From positions 24,852-88,851 of the forward strand of contig MDYQ01000109.1 of the NCBI GenBank assembly GCA_003024175.1: a stretch of 64,000 bases of DNA, in the 5' to 3' direction. Numbering within the stretch: position 1 is the first letter of the stretch; each line of letters starts with the position of its first letter. The translations under genes were made by a program, and so were the position numbers. Source of the DNA: Planoprotostelium fungivorum. Its lineage: Eukaryota > Evosea > Variosea > Cavosteliida > Cavosteliaceae. Below, in pieces: positions 61,759-64,000 of this stretch. The notes under the pieces are model-generated. The model was given only the letters and a program-made list of their open reading frames with translations, was not told where the DNA came from and ran no database searches.

Positions 61759-63852
61759 TCACTCGTAAACGATTGGACTTGGTCTGTACAATTGGGGTGA
61801 AGAACCTCGTAACTCCCACGTCTTCATAGAGTTCGCCTCCAGGCTATCCTTCAGTATCTTATCAGTCACTTGCAACGGCTCTTCCTTGAAATATCTCTTC
61901 TTGTCATCAAAGGTCGTAGTCCACCGCTCCGCCTTCTTGTACACCCCGGGAACAGCCGACAGATCGAAGGTAAATCTACAACGACGTAGATGAGTCGACG
62001 GTGCAGATTTTAGCCTCTCACGTGTTGGGTACGTCAGTCATGGCGATGAGAACCAATAGATTCTCTTCTCTGCTGTAAGCTGCAACTGTGACATCCGATG
62101 TCGTAGAGATGATCTTCATTCCTGGCCGAACGTGCCTGTGCGAGGTGAGAATTGGGACGGGAATTGGGACGGGAATTGGGACGGATGAATCACCTCGAAA
62201 ATTGAGCGAGGGTGAAGTATTTGTTGTGAGGGCCTGACTCTCATCAGAAGCGTATCTTACGTCGGGAAGATCGGACGAAATCACCTGATAGGGAGAGATC
62301 ATCATTGTTGGCATCGATCAGACCCCATTTCTAAGAGAATGAGAAACATAGAAATGTCAATGAAAACTCACGGATTCATCCAACACTTGCCTGTGGAATG
62401 TTCAGACGAAATCTCAACCGAATGAATATCTCACCAATAGACCCAGCCCACGGCTCTCAGATAGTAAAAATCATACATCTACAACTCATCAATCCACGCG
62501 ACGATACGTATCGTACGTACGATCGATCTGGCCATCGTAGCTCCGTCTTCGTTTCCATCTCCGTATTCCGACATCCACACTTTCAATTTCGCATCCACAG
62601 AGATATTGTACAACCCCACTCGATTGCCCCCAGTCTGTGTGATGATGTCATCACACGTCATCACACGTCACACTCACACCGGAATAACCGTGAGAATTGA
62701 TTCTTCCGATGTTGTCTCTCGCTTCGTCAGATATCTCGGGCCACGTGGCGATGGACATGTCATAGTTGTTCTCGTCAGCATTCGACAATAAAACGTCTCG
62801 TAAATCATTTTCGTCCATTTTTTTCCTCAAATTGGGCACGATCTCGCTCATGCTGACCCAATCGATGTGGCAGCCTGATGGAGATGAACGTGAAATCTCG
62901 ACGACATTTCATCACCTTCTTGATCGCCCGTCGGAGTCCACCAGTACGAAGATGGTTCGTTGAATGGTTCTATGGATGTCCATTGCACGCCGTGTTGATC
63001 CTTGTACCACCTGGGAAGGTCAGAGAAGGACTGTCGACGTCGACACACTTGGCCACTGTGGTGAGATATTGCACGAACGAGTCATAATCCCAGTTCTGAA
63101 GGTTGCCTCTTCCGTTTTCACCACCGGAAGGATTGTGATTCTTCAGCATCCACCAAGGTGCAGAATTAGAGAAGAGCTCGAATCGATTGACACCTCTAAA
63201 GAAGGTGAGGGGGATGAAGATCATCACGGAGACGATGTCGCACCTGTCTTTCGCCATGAGAAGCATCTGTCTCTGGTTGGAATCGCGAGTCCAATCCCAG
63301 CTGTTGGAGGTGGGGTCGTTGTTATACCAGTTCAACCAGAAGGAATCGACCTGCATATGATGAGAGGTGAATGAGACTATGTCCATACCTCTCGACTCGG
63401 ACGGATGTTTGGAGATGGTTTCATGACATCTCCATTTGGTGCTGGTGTGTAACTCGTAGCTCCGACATTGTATCTCACAATGTTCATACCTGCGGAAAGT
63501 CATCCAACTGTTGCGAGATATCCGTCGGTGAGAGATCACCTAATCCAGGAACCTCATGTTGTTGATTGTGCGATCCTGTAAAATGGACCTGATCCAAATC
63601 AACTTCTGAGACAGATTACTTTCCATCTCACAAGGTTTGTGGTGAAAAAGACATCGGCAAGATCCGAACGAGACCCAAACGCTTTCGCCCACCTACGTCA
63701 GAGTCATTATTGCACAGAAAGACTGCTCACCATGCTAAACTCGTACCGAAACCCTCCCAAGTTCCAAATTCCACAGACGCATCAATGACCACTGTGGTGT
63801 CAGATCTCACTAGATTCAAGAAGATGAAGAGGAGAGCGACGTGTGTCAGCAT
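61759..63852 (-). CDS. GH30-family glycosidase (endo-beta-1,6-galactanase-like)
   Basis: The start at 63852 gives a signal peptide (MLTHVALLFIFLNLVRSD); an upstream in-frame ATG at 63969 would bury it. The mature part begins VVIDASVEFGTWEGFGTSLAW, the GH30 galactanase opening. Further signals: FPGMNIVRYNVGATSYTPAP, MLLMAKDRCDIVSVM, APWWML, the acid/base Glu in WTSIEPFNEPSSYWWTP, the nucleophile Glu in LKVWMSEYGDG, and the C-terminal beta domain (QFSRHVRPGMKIISTTSDVT). The enzyme is probably secreted to degrade fungal, algal or plant beta-glycans. One intron holds a 12-bp repeat. Another uses CGTTGTAG of the palindrome as its 3' splice site. Exon joins are partly approximate. Confidence 0.88.
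61974..61991 (-). repeat. Palindrome at a GH30 3' splice site
   Basis: On the coding strand ATCTACGTCGTTGTAGAT; the TTGTAG forms the acceptor itself, giving a phase-consistent join VPNT-FTFDLSAVPG. Confidence 0.8.
62149..62184 (-). repeat. Three perfect 12-bp tandem copies in a GH30 intron
   Basis: GAATTGGGACGG occurs three times head to tail. It would read IPVP repeats on the coding strand, but the phase-consistent splice (QFSR | HVRPGMK) puts it inside an intron. It is a short microsatellite-like expansion. Confidence 0.9.
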
Positions 63853-64000
63853 CTGCAACGATGATTCGCACACCATCTCTAACACATCAGACAACGTCAC
63901 CTCTCCGGTTGCTTCCTTTAACTGGTCATTTGTGTAGGGGGCCCAAGGGGTATTACAAGAGTCATTCATCTACAACACCACACGACACAGTTTGCCCACA

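Overview
This window is eukaryotic nuclear DNA from a gene-dense, intron-rich protist. About 27 protein genes lie on both strands. Introns are mostly 36-100 bp, with GTGAG-type donors and (C/T)AG acceptors. 5' and 3' flanks are very short, and the AATAAA signal often sits within a few bases of the stop codon. Gene content points to Amoebozoa. The window carries a short IQGAP-like RasGAP of the Dictyostelium DGAP1/rgaA type, a multi-domain RasGEF, Ras-like/RapGAP proteins, a plant/protist organellar-type DNA polymerase, a sedolisin protease and a GH30 glycosidase. PACRG, an axonemal protein, argues for a lineage that kept a flagellum, such as a protosteloid or physarid amoeba. The species-level assignment is inference only. 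I found no rRNA, tRNA or CRISPR.

Layout. 1-8.2 kb: part of a secreted protein (-), STT3 oligosaccharyltransferase (+), PACRG (-), an ATG14/UVRAG-like autophagy protein (-) and an F-box protein (-). 8.6-21 kb: an F-box/RasGEF protein (+), PDK1 kinase (+), a Pro/Ser-rich protein (-), a CYBC1/EROS-like membrane protein (-), mitochondrial rRNA methyltransferase MRM2 (+), two tiny unknown proteins (-) and a ricin-lectin/PI-PLC protein (+). 21-33.5 kb: a Ras-like/RapGAP fusion, a second RapGAP protein, TPX2 and the IQGAP-like protein, all (+). 33.7-46.9 kb: one giant RNF213-like AAA+ protein (-) with an N-terminal CBM20 and a C-terminal RZ finger. 47.1-48.2 kb: a RING-ubiquitin-like-TerD protein (+). 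48.3-64 kb: mitochondrial HSP70 (-), a Pol I-type DNA polymerase with a 5'-nuclease domain (-), small unknown proteins, cyclin H (-), a sedolisin (+) and a GH30 glycosidase (-).

Most interesting part. The RNF213-like gene (46868 leftward) and the RING-UBL-TerD gene (47083 rightward) are divergent, with only 214 bp between start codons, and that gap carries three 23-bp tandem repeats. The giant protein has the RNF213 layout (CBM20, AAA+ modules, RZ finger) but I see no RING in it. The small partner supplies a RING, a ubiquitin-like domain and a TerD stress domain in one chain. This could be an undescribed ubiquitin-linked stress or immunity pair; the pairing in function is inference.

Other notable signals are a recurrent intron module built on CTCGTTGTAG and its palindromic form, a CDE/CHR-like cell-cycle element upstream of TPX2, two GC-AG introns, and an eight-copy repeat inside a PDK1 intron. 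Exon boundaries given here were worked out by reading frame and splice consensus by eye; those marked uncertain should be treated so.
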